Origin: a virus
DNA length: 64,000 nucleotides
Reading direction: 5' to 3' (one strand)
Virus record (IMG/VR): IMGVR_UViG_3300030060_008361
Coordinates: 22,687 to 86,686 of that record
Positions 56,801 through 64,000 of this stretch are shown one piece after another. Position numbers and translations under genes: made by a program. Below the pieces are notes generated by a model, which made no database searches, was not told where the DNA came from, and saw only the letters and a list, made by a program, of their open reading frames with translations. Positions within the stretch are counted from its first letter, which is position 1. Every line of letters starts with the position of its first letter.

Positions 56801-59800
56801 ACAAGCAGTGTTGGACTCAATATTGAGTAATGAGGACTTCGATATAATTAGAGAAAATACCAGAGATAATAATGATAATTTTCTCTTTAGGGAGGATGCG
56901 ATTCCTCTTCTTGCGGATACTATTGCAAGATCAGTATTTATGAACGTATACATTGAGCCGGCTTCGATGGCTGACGCACTGACTCCTGTCCCTGATCCCA
57001 ATGCCATCACTTCCAACGGCTTCATACCTCGCCAAAGATTCTACCGCGAAGAGTCTGACTCTTCCGGCGCGTCAACGACGACTCAGACTGATACAGGGAA
57101 TACTGAAACAGAGACAACCATAAGCGAGCTTTATGCTTCAGGTCAGTTACATGCCGCGGGCGAGGCCACAGCCAACGGAGATTTATCCGAGCCTCTCGGT
57201 ATTTTCACTGTTGGTGGCGCCCACGACACCGCTATCGCTGCCGGAGGCCTTGATCTTGGCGCTATCCTTTCATCAACAGGGCCAAGTTTAGCCGGCGGCC
57301 CCCTTGCTGCTGGTTCACTCGGTGCCGGCTTATTTGCTGGGGGTGCTGTTACTGGACTGGCGGGGCGCTCGGAGGCAGTGGGCCCGCCAGCGGATTCGGA
57401 GGAGGGTCACCAATTGGCTATTGAAGATATTTGCAAAATTCCGCCACCACCACCACCTCCACCTGGAGGGCAAAATGGAGGAGGAAACCAGCCTGGGAAC
57501 GGTGAAGAAGGAGATGGCGTCCCAGAAGTTGTACCACAACGCTTAGAAGCGGGACAGGCGCCTTATCCGCAACCATACAGGCCAGTTGGCAATCAAAATC
57601 AAGGAGCACTTGGTAATGACCATATACCCAGACCCGGCACAACACCTAGGTTCGCCGCGGCCTCAAGAGAGATAACAACTATTCCTAGTCAATTCTTTTT
57701 ATCACAAAACTTTAACACACAGTTGGTTTATGAAAGATTGGAGATGCACAAACCTGAAAACGAAAGGGGTAAGAGGTCGCCTTTTCATGGAAGTGTTTGG
57801 TTCACTAATCACAGACCAAATCCGCAACCAGATAACATATCCGATGATGCAGATCTCTTTCGCTGGAGTCAAATGGCCATATGGGCATCTGATAATAATT
57901 CTGAGAAGTTTTTTATGCCAGCCCTTGCCTTTGCCCCGAACCTGACGGCGCTTGGCATTCTCGGTATGTTTTTTATCAATGATCTAGATTTTTACGAAGA
58001 TCTCTTAGAACAGCTTGGCATTCCCCTCGACCAATTGCCATTGCCAATAACCAAGCCGGCCAATCCTGTTGGTATTATTTCGGATATGCCGAACTGGCCC
58101 GAGGCGCCCATATTTACGGTGTCCCCCTTCGCCCCAGCGAGAGGGGGAGTCGGTGGCCTTGATCTGGCGCCAAACTATACATTGGAAAATGTTATAAATG
58201 TTGTAGGTCCAATGCATACTACAGAAACATTGTGGTTTAGTCTTCTCAACAGAGGCTTAGTCGGATCCGCGGGCATGCCTGGCTTTACTGTTAATGATCG
58301 ATTAACCTTGGCTGGAGAAAAGTTTATAGAGAATATGTTTCCTAGCGCAATAAAGAATAGTAATCAATTATCTGAAAAACAAAAATACGATATGTTTTTG
58401 GAGATATTTTTAAATGGCAAGGAGTCTGGTCAATGGGATCAATTTACTAATCTTCCAAACTCTTTTAGTTCGACAGAGGATTATTATAGAACCCCAAATA
58501 TTACTAGGGGCAACCTATACTTAGATTACGTTTTTGATGCTCCTGTTGCTTTTTTTGAGGATGAATTAAACAACATACTTCTTTCACCATTTCATAGTGC
58601 AAAAATAAAAGTACAAGTAGACAATGTAGAAAACTTAGTATCTGGTCGATTTAAAAACATACATCAGATACCTAATTTGTATTACTATTACAATTTTTTG
58701 GAAATAGAAAAAAAATATGCTAAACCAGGGGGAAGACTAACAAGGGGCAATATAGGAGACAGGGTACCAGAAGGTGAATGGGATTATGTTATCACAACAC
58801 TTTCTATTATTGACGAGTATCGCAAGCATGGCCGCATAAGAAAGAGTGAATTAGAGACGCCGCGAACTTTAAAATTCCCCTCAGACAGAGTCAAAAACCT
58901 GCCACAAGTTAATGAATTTATAAAAAAATATGCTGTTAATTTTGTTGAAATAACAATAAACACTAAGCAGGGCGGGCCGATTAATGCCATGCTTCAAAGA
59001 AACAAAATGGACAGAGTTGTTTTAGAAAAAATGGCACCATCATATGATTCGATTAACGAGGCACCACCGAATGATTTTTTTGGAATAGGTGCCATTGACT
59101 CTGCTCTTATTAAGTCAAGTACTTATGTTTTAGATGACTCATTCCTAGGGATAGAAGAAGAGGGTAATCAAAACTCTATTTTAAATACTATTAACGATAG
59201 AACAGAAAGTTTTGTACATACAAAAATGGTACCTGGGCTCTTTAAAAACCTTAAAGATGATATACTGGCTGCGGAGGGTCTTGAGTATCAAGAGGTTGAT
59301 GAATATAGTTATCCTCTAAGGTACACCCATTGTGAGGATAAAAACTTACTAAAACTGGAAGAATCGATTAGAAGCCAAATTTTTATGTCACAAGCAGAAA
59401 CTTTTATTGCCGAGTCTTCTGTAGGCAGAAATTATGCTAATATTTTAGAAGGAAAAAAAGCATATTCAGAAGTTGTAGGATATAAGGTTAGCAAGTTTCA
59501 GTGGGACGAAGAGAGTGAAACATACTCAGATCAACCAGTACAAGAATTGTACTTTATGGATAGTGATGAAGTAGAGACAATTAGCTATGTAGATACCCAG
59601 GTTTTACCATTTACTAAATATAAATATTCCATAGAAACAATAAACTTAGTTTTAGCGACCAGGTACGAATATACAGGAGTTGCCATTCAATCTCCACAGT
59701 TTCAAATATCAGTGGTATCACATCTGGATCCACTTTTGATCACCGCTCCTTTTTATGAGGAAGTGGTAGATGTTATAGACCATCCACCTTTGGCTCCTCA

Positions 59801-60761
59801 AGTTAACTTTTTGCCATATCAGGGTGTTGATGATAGGTTTGGTGTCTTATTAACATCAAATTATGGAGAAGTCAAAGAAAAAATAATAAGCTTAAATCCT
59901 GAGAACGACAATTTTGATTTTGGTGAAGCTTTGTATAAAACAGACTCACTGCCATCAGCCTTTCAGTGGTTTCGACTAGATCGTCCACCGGAAAAGTATT
60001 CAGATTTTTTCTATTCAGAGAATGATTTTGTAGAAGCTAGCAACAAAACTGGTTTTATAACTCAGGATATTGAGCCAAATAAATATTATTATTACATATT
60101 TCGAACATGGGATAATATGGATATTGAAAATCCAGACTATTCTAAAGCATTGTCCTCTAATCCAACAGATGTTTTTAGAGTTAGAATAGTTAGTTATCAA
60201 AATGGTATATTTATGGAAGTGGAAGTCTATGATATGTTTGAAAAAAGAAAAGAAGTAAAGGTAGATTTTGAAAGGCTTTTAAAAGTACAGCCAAGCTTTA
60301 AGCAGACTCTTATTAATTTTAAACAAGCTTTCGACGAAATATATAACAGTGGCAGAATAACGATCCCAGAAAACAGCCTAACTAATCTAAGAAAAAGATT
60401 AAACTTAATAAGTAATGAAAATAAAAATTTTGTAGCAGACGAATTTGAATTTCAAAAGGCTGCGCCTGGTATAGAGTTAGTTTCCATAGGTACGACCCCT
60501 GGTGAGTCCGATAATTATATATGGAATAAGAGGTATAAGTTAAGAATAAAATCTAAAAATTCTGGTAAGGCTGTAGATTTAAATATAAAGTTTGTCCAAG
60601 AAAAACAAACTCTATCAAATAATGACGAAAGCGGCCCCCCGCCGGAAAGCGAATACGAAGTGGTCCTGGGGCCGGATGAGCGAATTGAGGAAGTCGACGG
60701 GAATCTATATGTCGTCTTTGGCGATGACAACGACCCCAGCGATGGAGGTTCATATACTTGA
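53835..60761 (+). CDS. Giant structural protein, 2308 residues, with low-complexity centre and FN3-like C-terminal part
   Basis: Residues 1-900 are mixed and unrecognised, with a strongly conserved-looking GKSLDHLI-like helical part around 480-790. Residues of about 923-952 are alanine-rich (AAPAANNAIDAAAAAVDNAM), 1121-1179 glycine/alanine-rich and hydrophobic (GGPLAAGSLGAGLFAGGAVT), and 1201-1228 start with KIPPPPPPPPGG followed by a G/N/E-rich linker. The C-terminal third includes two fibronectin-III-like stretches, at about 1866-1955 (SEVVGYKVSKFQW, YVDTQVLPFTKYKYSIETIN) and 1980-2120. The end is acidic (DDNDPSDGGSYT). It probably belongs to the tail periphery. The low-complexity centre would be a flexible hinge or a membrane-active segment; both are inference. 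Confidence 0.78.
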   Translation: MPADVLTVQALENFKNSIPYGLDMNFESALPPYKINSVVAAVRSEEGSTVGIIDVNCSISRDLTLKYDSWIGSSEFLKYVNFYFILAGSPDSRSGVGQDHVNALYYPDTRAFGLSMLNPDFSDSLSNWDRPWAADISFDQLYQQYGFLSTGYINANDVYNGQRSTFSYADASGQGQFDIDSGRYTGTPLDNDEDMDVITASLRGRSASTVSQTVGRETFFNIVLPFFIPDSFFERFGEKSLSVYSFCQLDINTLASDYNLGQYISNLSVFGGPLKYEKILKWNNLHQQWSKSTTRSIFQDSQGNPYSGLTHFHGKDPETGVGTGPDGYTGWMEGPASGHMAGRKKLSRRTMPNNKVVMSTQGSALDYEGMPLSHRFSVGPLSGVENPLEITINNFATPYGNLRLGEDLMRALRSETGLAEIIKASPESGRVIKSELEKFQDRIFKRLVLRSQKRPSELKMFSNENNPNLQSFNAETFNYSLAAVLNLEDLVASNSKLGHLIDFHRDNIAGSSIEEIRNDVSKSNSYDFITLCLLRCNTQNVQLYRKRVENQPSFNNRSSAPIYGDYNTNVVKRKFIFNELSDGAIPGQTLDSIIYNIDGIPSLSNVDSQGRATISREATSAIDCTLSFGNFKNSPEGMIVPMSIQDYDLFYETSYGNYKYELELNLTDGPVEYMKQAVSEFSVLLDRYRSYVSEYERYIIAQTGNMIAGPAEFSRAMRINMAVAMNSEGNPDQKYGPLLNQLVAYYSFLLFVLTRSSALLDTEMKEELISSLQYKNYSFPTVRFFLDKCNTLEHTLRTMVHGKDIDIENTLNMGTHKRSASFNVSKEHPASAMNIKGELPNVMVAHPPGTVFIDYSNIDLRNPEISDSYRLFYIHRTRYGESLDIKTARIRRGPDGSIYVKPNAVPTRVDIAHANEVPAHDGQGIAMDAAPAANNAIDAAAAAVDNAMDMLGGMTWSSLVSKAASLNPDLQSGCGDILEDETVITEDVSQAVLDSILSNEDFDIIRENTRDNNDNFLFREDAIPLLADTIARSVFMNVYIEPASMADALTPVPDPNAITSNGFIPRQRFYREESDSSGASTTTQTDTGNTETETTISELYASGQLHAAGEATANGDLSEPLGIFTVGGAHDTAIAAGGLDLGAILSSTGPSLAGGPLAAGSLGAGLFAGGAVTGLAGRSEAVGPPADSEEGHQLAIEDICKIPPPPPPPPGGQNGGGNQPGNGEEGDGVPEVVPQRLEAGQAPYPQPYRPVGNQNQGALGNDHIPRPGTTPRFAAASREITTIPSQFFLSQNFNTQLVYERLEMHKPENERGKRSPFHGSVWFTNHRPNPQPDNISDDADLFRWSQMAIWASDNNSEKFFMPALAFAPNLTALGILGMFFINDLDFYEDLLEQLGIPLDQLPLPITKPANPVGIISDMPNWPEAPIFTVSPFAPARGGVGGLDLAPNYTLENVINVVGPMHTTETLWFSLLNRGLVGSAGMPGFTVNDRLTLAGEKFIENMFPSAIKNSNQLSEKQKYDMFLEIFLNGKESGQWDQFTNLPNSFSSTEDYYRTPNITRGNLYLDYVFDAPVAFFEDELNNILLSPFHSAKIKVQVDNVENLVSGRFKNIHQIPNLYYYYNFLEIEKKYAKPGGRLTRGNIGDRVPEGEWDYVITTLSIIDEYRKHGRIRKSELETPRTLKFPSDRVKNLPQVNEFIKKYAVNFVEITINTKQGGPINAMLQRNKMDRVVLEKMAPSYDSINEAPPNDFFGIGAIDSALIKSSTYVLDDSFLGIEEEGNQNSILNTINDRTESFVHTKMVPGLFKNLKDDILAAEGLEYQEVDEYSYPLRYTHCEDKNLLKLEESIRSQIFMSQAETFIAESSVGRNYANILEGKKAYSEVVGYKVSKFQWDEESETYSDQPVQELYFMDSDEVETISYVDTQVLPFTKYKYSIETINLVLATRYEYTGVAIQSPQFQISVVSHLDPLLITAPFYEEVVDVIDHPPLAPQVNFLPYQGVDDRFGVLLTSNYGEVKEKIISLNPENDNFDFGEALYKTDSLPSAFQWFRLDRPPEKYSDFFYSENDFVEASNKTGFITQDIEPNKYYYYIFRTWDNMDIENPDYSKALSSNPTDVFRVRIVSYQNGIFMEVEVYDMFEKRKEVKVDFERLLKVQPSFKQTLINFKQAFDEIYNSGRITIPENSLTNLRKRLNLISNENKNFVADEFEFQKAAPGIELVSIGTTPGESDNYIWNKRYKLRIKSKNSGKAVDLNIKFVQEKQTLSNNDESGPPPESEYEVVLGPDERIEEVDGNLYVVFGDDNDPSDGGSYT

Positions 60762-60778
60762 TAGCTTATATTACTAAT

Positions 60779-60786
60779 TATAAAAA
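60779..60786 (+). promoter_or_regulatory. Candidate late promoter box TATAAAAA
   Basis: TATAAAAA in the 94-base gap after the 2308-residue gene, 69 bases before the next ATG. It is identical to the box at 35768 and has 7 of 8 matches to TATAAATA. It lies upstream of a weak hairpin at 60802, so a transcript from here would have to read through that hairpin, or the box is spurious. Confidence 0.33.
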
Positions 60787-60801
60787 AGGATTATTTTGAA
60801 T

Positions 60802-60839
60802 AAAAATACTATTTATTAATGATTTTCAGTATTTTTTTT
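60802..60839 (+). terminator. Weak possible terminator hairpin
   Basis: AAAAATACT at 60802-60810 pairs with AGTATTTTT at 60828-60836 around a 17-base loop, followed by more T. The nine pairs are almost all A-T, so the hairpin is weak. It lies in the largest gap of the window (94 bases), after the last giant gene. Confidence 0.3.
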
Positions 60840-60855
60840 AAACAGGAGTATTTAA

Positions 60856-61923
60856 ATGGCTTTTTTAGACAATTCGGGTGATATTATACTTGATGCGGTA
60901 TTAACAGATACTGGCCGTCAAAGAATGGCGCAGGGCACTTTTAGGATCACAAAATTTGCCCTTGGAGATGAGGAAATAGATTACGGTCTTTTTAACGAAA
61001 ACCACCCCAGCGGATCCGCTTTTTATGATCTAAAAGTAATGCAAACTCCAGTTTTAGAATCTTTTACTAATAACACGTCTTTGATGAAAAGCAAGCTTGT
61101 GACAATGACAAGAAACAACATTCTTTATTTGCCGATGCTCAAGTTGAACGACAATGTAGATAACAGGACGTCCGACGCGAATGCGAATTATAGCTTTCAG
61201 GGGTATATACTTCTAGCGGATTTAAACACAGAAAGCAATGGCGACGCCGCCAATACTATGTTCCCCCTTAGAGAGGGGCTACTCCGCGGCGCCAGCCGAG
61301 AGACACAAAACCAAGATCTAACAAACCACATTGCTATTGATCAGGGTATTGATACTAGTGATGGTGGTATATCTTTTAGACAAACAATGCCTTCGGACTT
61401 AGTTGAGACAGCGTACTTAGTAAAAATGGACCACAGGCTTTTGCGACTTGAGGTTCCTACGTTTGATTTTGGTACAACAGATGCAGTAACTAATCAATTC
61501 ATAGATGACGATGGCATAGCTACATATTATGTGGTTTTGGGCGATGGGTATAACGCTATCGAGGGCCCACCCCCAATCGGGAAACAATATCAAGACGACC
61601 GAGAAAGACAAAGAATTGTAACAAACAACCCACCGGTCGCTGAGCAAAATAATGCCGCATCTGATTACCATGAAGTCTTCGCTGGCCCTCTTGGTAGCAT
61701 CTTAAGGATATCTCCAAAGACATCTCATCTTGTCCGCCAAGGTACCGCACTATTTGATGAGCTAGGCACTTCAGCTAATGGGTCCTCTTTTCAGATGAGC
61801 AGCCGAGCCGGCTTGACTAAAAACATAGGAAATTACCAACACATTGATACGGTTATAAGCATTGTTGGCGTGACAACTGGATATGCCATCGATGTACCGA
61901 TAAGAATAATAAAGAAATCATAA
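60856..61923 (+). CDS. Phage structural protein with shared N-terminal module, copy 2
   Basis: A 355-residue protein starting MAFLDNSGDIILDAVLTDTG, then RQRMAQGTFRITKFALGDEEIDYGLF. The first 45 residues match the module of the gene at 52978. Further on are beta-rich segments (VETAYLVKMDHRLLRLEV, YYVVLGDGYNAIEGPP) and a C-terminal strand SIVGVTTGYAIDVPIRI. AGGAG lies seven bases before the ATG. From memory this N-terminus is common in structural proteins of large marine myophages, so virion location is likely but the exact part is unknown. Confidence 0.7.
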   Translation: MAFLDNSGDIILDAVLTDTGRQRMAQGTFRITKFALGDEEIDYGLFNENHPSGSAFYDLKVMQTPVLESFTNNTSLMKSKLVTMTRNNILYLPMLKLNDNVDNRTSDANANYSFQGYILLADLNTESNGDAANTMFPLREGLLRGASRETQNQDLTNHIAIDQGIDTSDGGISFRQTMPSDLVETAYLVKMDHRLLRLEVPTFDFGTTDAVTNQFIDDDGIATYYVVLGDGYNAIEGPPPIGKQYQDDRERQRIVTNNPPVAEQNNAASDYHEVFAGPLGSILRISPKTSHLVRQGTALFDELGTSANGSSFQMSSRAGLTKNIGNYQHIDTVISIVGVTTGYAIDVPIRIIKKS

Positions 61924-61938
61924 GTTTAGGAGATAGTA

Positions 61939-62970
61939 ATGGCTAATACATTTTTCAAGAGTTTTTCGGAATCCGACAGAACTTCATCAAGAACGCTTCT
62001 CCATGAAGCCATACCGATAACGGGAACTCTTGTTTCGGGTACTTACAATAACAATGAAAACATAAAATCATTTTCACATGGAATGTTTAAATCGGTTTAT
62101 GACTATCCGTATTTAAGTTCATCAGCCAACCACATATTTGACGTATCCTATGGGTATTCTAGCGCATCAACTTATCTTGCCACAACTAATGTTCAACACG
62201 ATAAGAAGAGAAGTATGTATAATCAGATGGCACAAGTCTTAGCTGGTTATGATACCAGAAGTAAGGTTAGGGCTTTCGATTCAGATGGCAATTACTCTAC
62301 CACTGGGGACAAGTTTCACGACGCATATTTTGTTAGTTTTTCTAGATTGCTTGTAAAAGACGAAATAAAGAAGGGAAGTTTTTCAATGACCTTCGGAACT
62401 GCATCAGCATATGCCACTGCATTAAATGATGTTTTAACAATAACTGATGTCGAAGCAACTGGTAATTATAAAATTAATTCACCAGCCGGAGAATTCGGCT
62501 TACTTAAAGATCACGCGGGCAACAAATACGGACTTATCTATTATCAGGCCGGCCTTGCTGTATTAACAAGTAGTGTTCTTGGCGATGGCGATGGCACTCA
62601 TGTTAGGTTGAATACTAGTAATTATTCTCAAAAACAAATGACAACCGGCTCAACACTTGATGCTATAAATGATGGATTTATTCATAGAATAGCTAACATA
62701 TCCTTTAACAACACAACAGAGCTTAATTCTACAATTTATTTCTGTAGAGCGAATCATAATGAATTTAACTATAGCTCTAATCCAACTTACATTACTGGTA
62801 GTAAAATAGTAGTTAAAGCTAACGACCTTATGATGCCACCAAGATCATATGTTACAACCGTAGGGCTCTATTCGGCTGACAATGCTTTATTGGCTGTGGC
62901 AAAGCTTTCCGAGCCATTAAGAAAAGATCCAACTAACGAGTTGACCTTGAGGGTCAGACTGGACTACTAA
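61939..62970 (+). CDS. Phage structural protein with FNYSSNP motif, copy 1
   Basis: A 343-residue protein. The start has TLLHEAIPITGTLVSGTYNN and FSHGMFKSVYDYPYLSSSAN, followed by MYNQMAQVLAGYD and the beta-rich DAYFVSFSRLLVKDEIKKGS. The C-terminal part has IYFCRANHNEFNYSSNPTYI, then a strand pair VTTVGLYSADNALLAVAKLS. The C-terminal signature is shared with the next gene. TTTAGGAGATAGTA upstream is a good ribosome site. From memory, related proteins occur in marine myophages. Function within the virion is unknown; a tail or fibre component is inferred from context. Confidence 0.7.
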   Translation: MANTFFKSFSESDRTSSRTLLHEAIPITGTLVSGTYNNNENIKSFSHGMFKSVYDYPYLSSSANHIFDVSYGYSSASTYLATTNVQHDKKRSMYNQMAQVLAGYDTRSKVRAFDSDGNYSTTGDKFHDAYFVSFSRLLVKDEIKKGSFSMTFGTASAYATALNDVLTITDVEATGNYKINSPAGEFGLLKDHAGNKYGLIYYQAGLAVLTSSVLGDGDGTHVRLNTSNYSQKQMTTGSTLDAINDGFIHRIANISFNNTTELNSTIYFCRANHNEFNYSSNPTYITGSKIVVKANDLMMPPRSYVTTVGLYSADNALLAVAKLSEPLRKDPTNELTLRVRLDY

Positions 62971-62971
62971 A

Positions 62972-64000
62972 ATGTCATACAAAAGGTTTGCCCCAAAAGA
63001 TCTAGTTTATAGTACTCTTGTGGCCAAGCCAGAGCACAAATTTATAGTACATAGTGGATCTGTGTACAAAGATAATGAAATATTACCTGATGGCGACTTT
63101 AGCAATAAGGTAAAACATATTTCTGACGGGCAAGTCAGCCTCCATGAACTAAATATTAACAGACCTGCTAACTCCCTTGTGTATGGATTCATAAGTAAAG
63201 ACTCTACCAGATACTCCTATAGGACGATATCTACATCCAACTTTGATGATACATCACAATTTCAATATGGCAACATAATAACTCAAAGCTACCCTATAAA
63301 GGCCGGCCTTTCTAGGATATATGTGCCTTCTGGGCAAGAATATGATAACGTAACTTTTGCAAATGTTGATACGCCATCATTTGCCGCGGCCAATAAGAAA
63401 TATATTTTGGCACTAAAGAATGCTCTAAACCATAGAGAACAATTTGGCCAAAGCTTTTCTTTTGGAAATATCGGCACCAGCTCTGTTAACATGGTGTGCG
63501 TGCCTGGTATATTTTATGGATCCAAGATTGACAAGGGCAGTATTCAATTAAACTACTATATAACGGGCGCTCTCATGGCTCAGCTAGAAGATGAAAACAA
63601 AGACGGTGTTCTGGTTGAGACTTATGGCCCACAATCAGGCTCTGTTGCTGGTGTGGCGTTATATGAACATGGCCTAATGTTGCTCACCGGCGATTGGGAC
63701 CTTTCTTCTGGTAATCATACTGATAAATTTTTTAGTGCCACTCCAAGTGCACCATCATGGCTTTCATTTGGAACAGGAATGCCAATTGTAGGACAACCTA
63801 TAGCAAGTAGTTCGGTTTCTGCGTCGGCATATGGAATAAACTTTAAGGGTCTAAATAAGATACCGACTTTGACTATGTTTTCTTATGCTAATAAAAATGA
63901 GTGTAATTTTTCAAATAATCCAACCTTTCTGGAAACAGGATCTTACGGCTCAACTTCTACCAACTCTTCATACCAGCAAAACTCTCAAAAAATAAAAAAT
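62972..64000 (+). CDS. Phage structural protein with FNFSNNP-type motif, copy 2, 3' end cut by the window edge
   Basis: The frame is open from ATG 62972 to the last base (343 codons, no stop), so the C-terminus is missing. The start reads MSYKRFAPKDLVYSTLVAKP. The middle has GIFYGSKIDKGSIQLNYYIT and SVAGVALYEHGLMLLTGDWD, and the end LTMFSYANKNECNFSNNPTF followed by LETGSYGS. The A-N-K-N-E-C-N-F-S-N-N-P-T-F segment parallels A-N-H-N-E-F-N-Y-S-S-N-P-T-Y in the preceding gene, and the G-L-M/A-x-L-T strand is shared as well. The two genes are one base apart and look like diverged paralogues of a structural family. Confidence 0.72.
   Translation, partial: MSYKRFAPKDLVYSTLVAKPEHKFIVHSGSVYKDNEILPDGDFSNKVKHISDGQVSLHELNINRPANSLVYGFISKDSTRYSYRTISTSNFDDTSQFQYGNIITQSYPIKAGLSRIYVPSGQEYDNVTFANVDTPSFAAANKKYILALKNALNHREQFGQSFSFGNIGTSSVNMVCVPGIFYGSKIDKGSIQLNYYITGALMAQLEDENKDGVLVETYGPQSGSVAGVALYEHGLMLLTGDWDLSSGNHTDKFFSATPSAPSWLSFGTGMPIVGQPIASSSVSASAYGINFKGLNKIPTLTMFSYANKNECNFSNNPTFLETGSYGSTSTNSSYQQNSQKIKN

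Noticed and set aside
57304-57546. 80-codon + strand frame overlapping the proline-rich part of the 2308-residue gene
   Set aside because: It overlaps the real frame in a GC-rich low-complexity stretch and its product is arginine/tryptophan-rich noise.
1-64000. tRNA genes, CRISPR arrays, insertion sequences and attachment sites
   Set aside because: Non-coding gaps are all under 100 bases and none shows a cloverleaf, spaced repeats, a transposase frame or terminal inverted repeats.

Overview
The window is 64 kb of tailed-phage DNA, most likely a large contractile-tailed phage (myovirus) of the wider T4-like group. Reasons: every gene I can support is on the + strand; genes abut or overlap by a few bases and no gap reaches 100 bp; there is a gp55-type late sigma factor, a gp25-type and a gp6-type baseplate wedge protein, and a run of very large structural genes. 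A marine origin and the host are inference: several structural proteins resemble, from memory, families in marine myophages. No capsid, portal, terminase, replication gene, tRNA or CRISPR array is visible, so this is an internal piece of a larger genome. The first and last genes are cut by the window edges.

Positions 1-17212 hold a surface-glycan cassette of 20 genes: three GT-B type glycosyltransferases (one fused to a second domain), three NeuB-family nonulosonic (sialic-like) acid synthases, one CMP-sugar synthetase-like cytidylyltransferase, a PseB-like 4,6-dehydratase, a DegT-type aminotransferase, an RmlD-like reductase, two PseH-like N-acetyltransferases, a formyltransferase-like protein, a PIG-L deacetylase, two iron/2-oxoglutarate oxygenases, three stand-alone Rossmann-like proteins of GT42/DUF115 type and a small HAD phosphatase. 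Together they outline synthesis, activation, decoration and possibly transfer of a pseudaminic/legionaminic-like acid. The UDP-sugar hydrolase step (PseG/NeuC) is not visible.

Positions 17214-19602 hold small phage genes: a conserved-looking 69-aa protein, a four-cysteine zinc ribbon, a one-helix membrane protein, the gp55-like late sigma factor with a TTG start, and two unknowns.

Positions 19618-64000 are the tail/baseplate/fibre module: a possible hub or spike protein, a 4693-aa giant, gp25-like and gp6-like wedge proteins, a DNRLRE-like protein, a 4501-aa giant with three LamG-like domains and a seven-bladed FG-GAP-type propeller, a 2308-aa giant with glycine-, alanine- and proline-rich segments and FN3-like domains, and a set of smaller paralogous structural proteins. 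The most striking signal is a roughly 120-residue domain that sits in frame at three places in two different tail proteins. Two of the three copies are strongly GC-rich against AT-rich flanks. TATAAAAA/TATAAAAC boxes in three of the few real gaps are candidate late promoters for the gp55-like factor.
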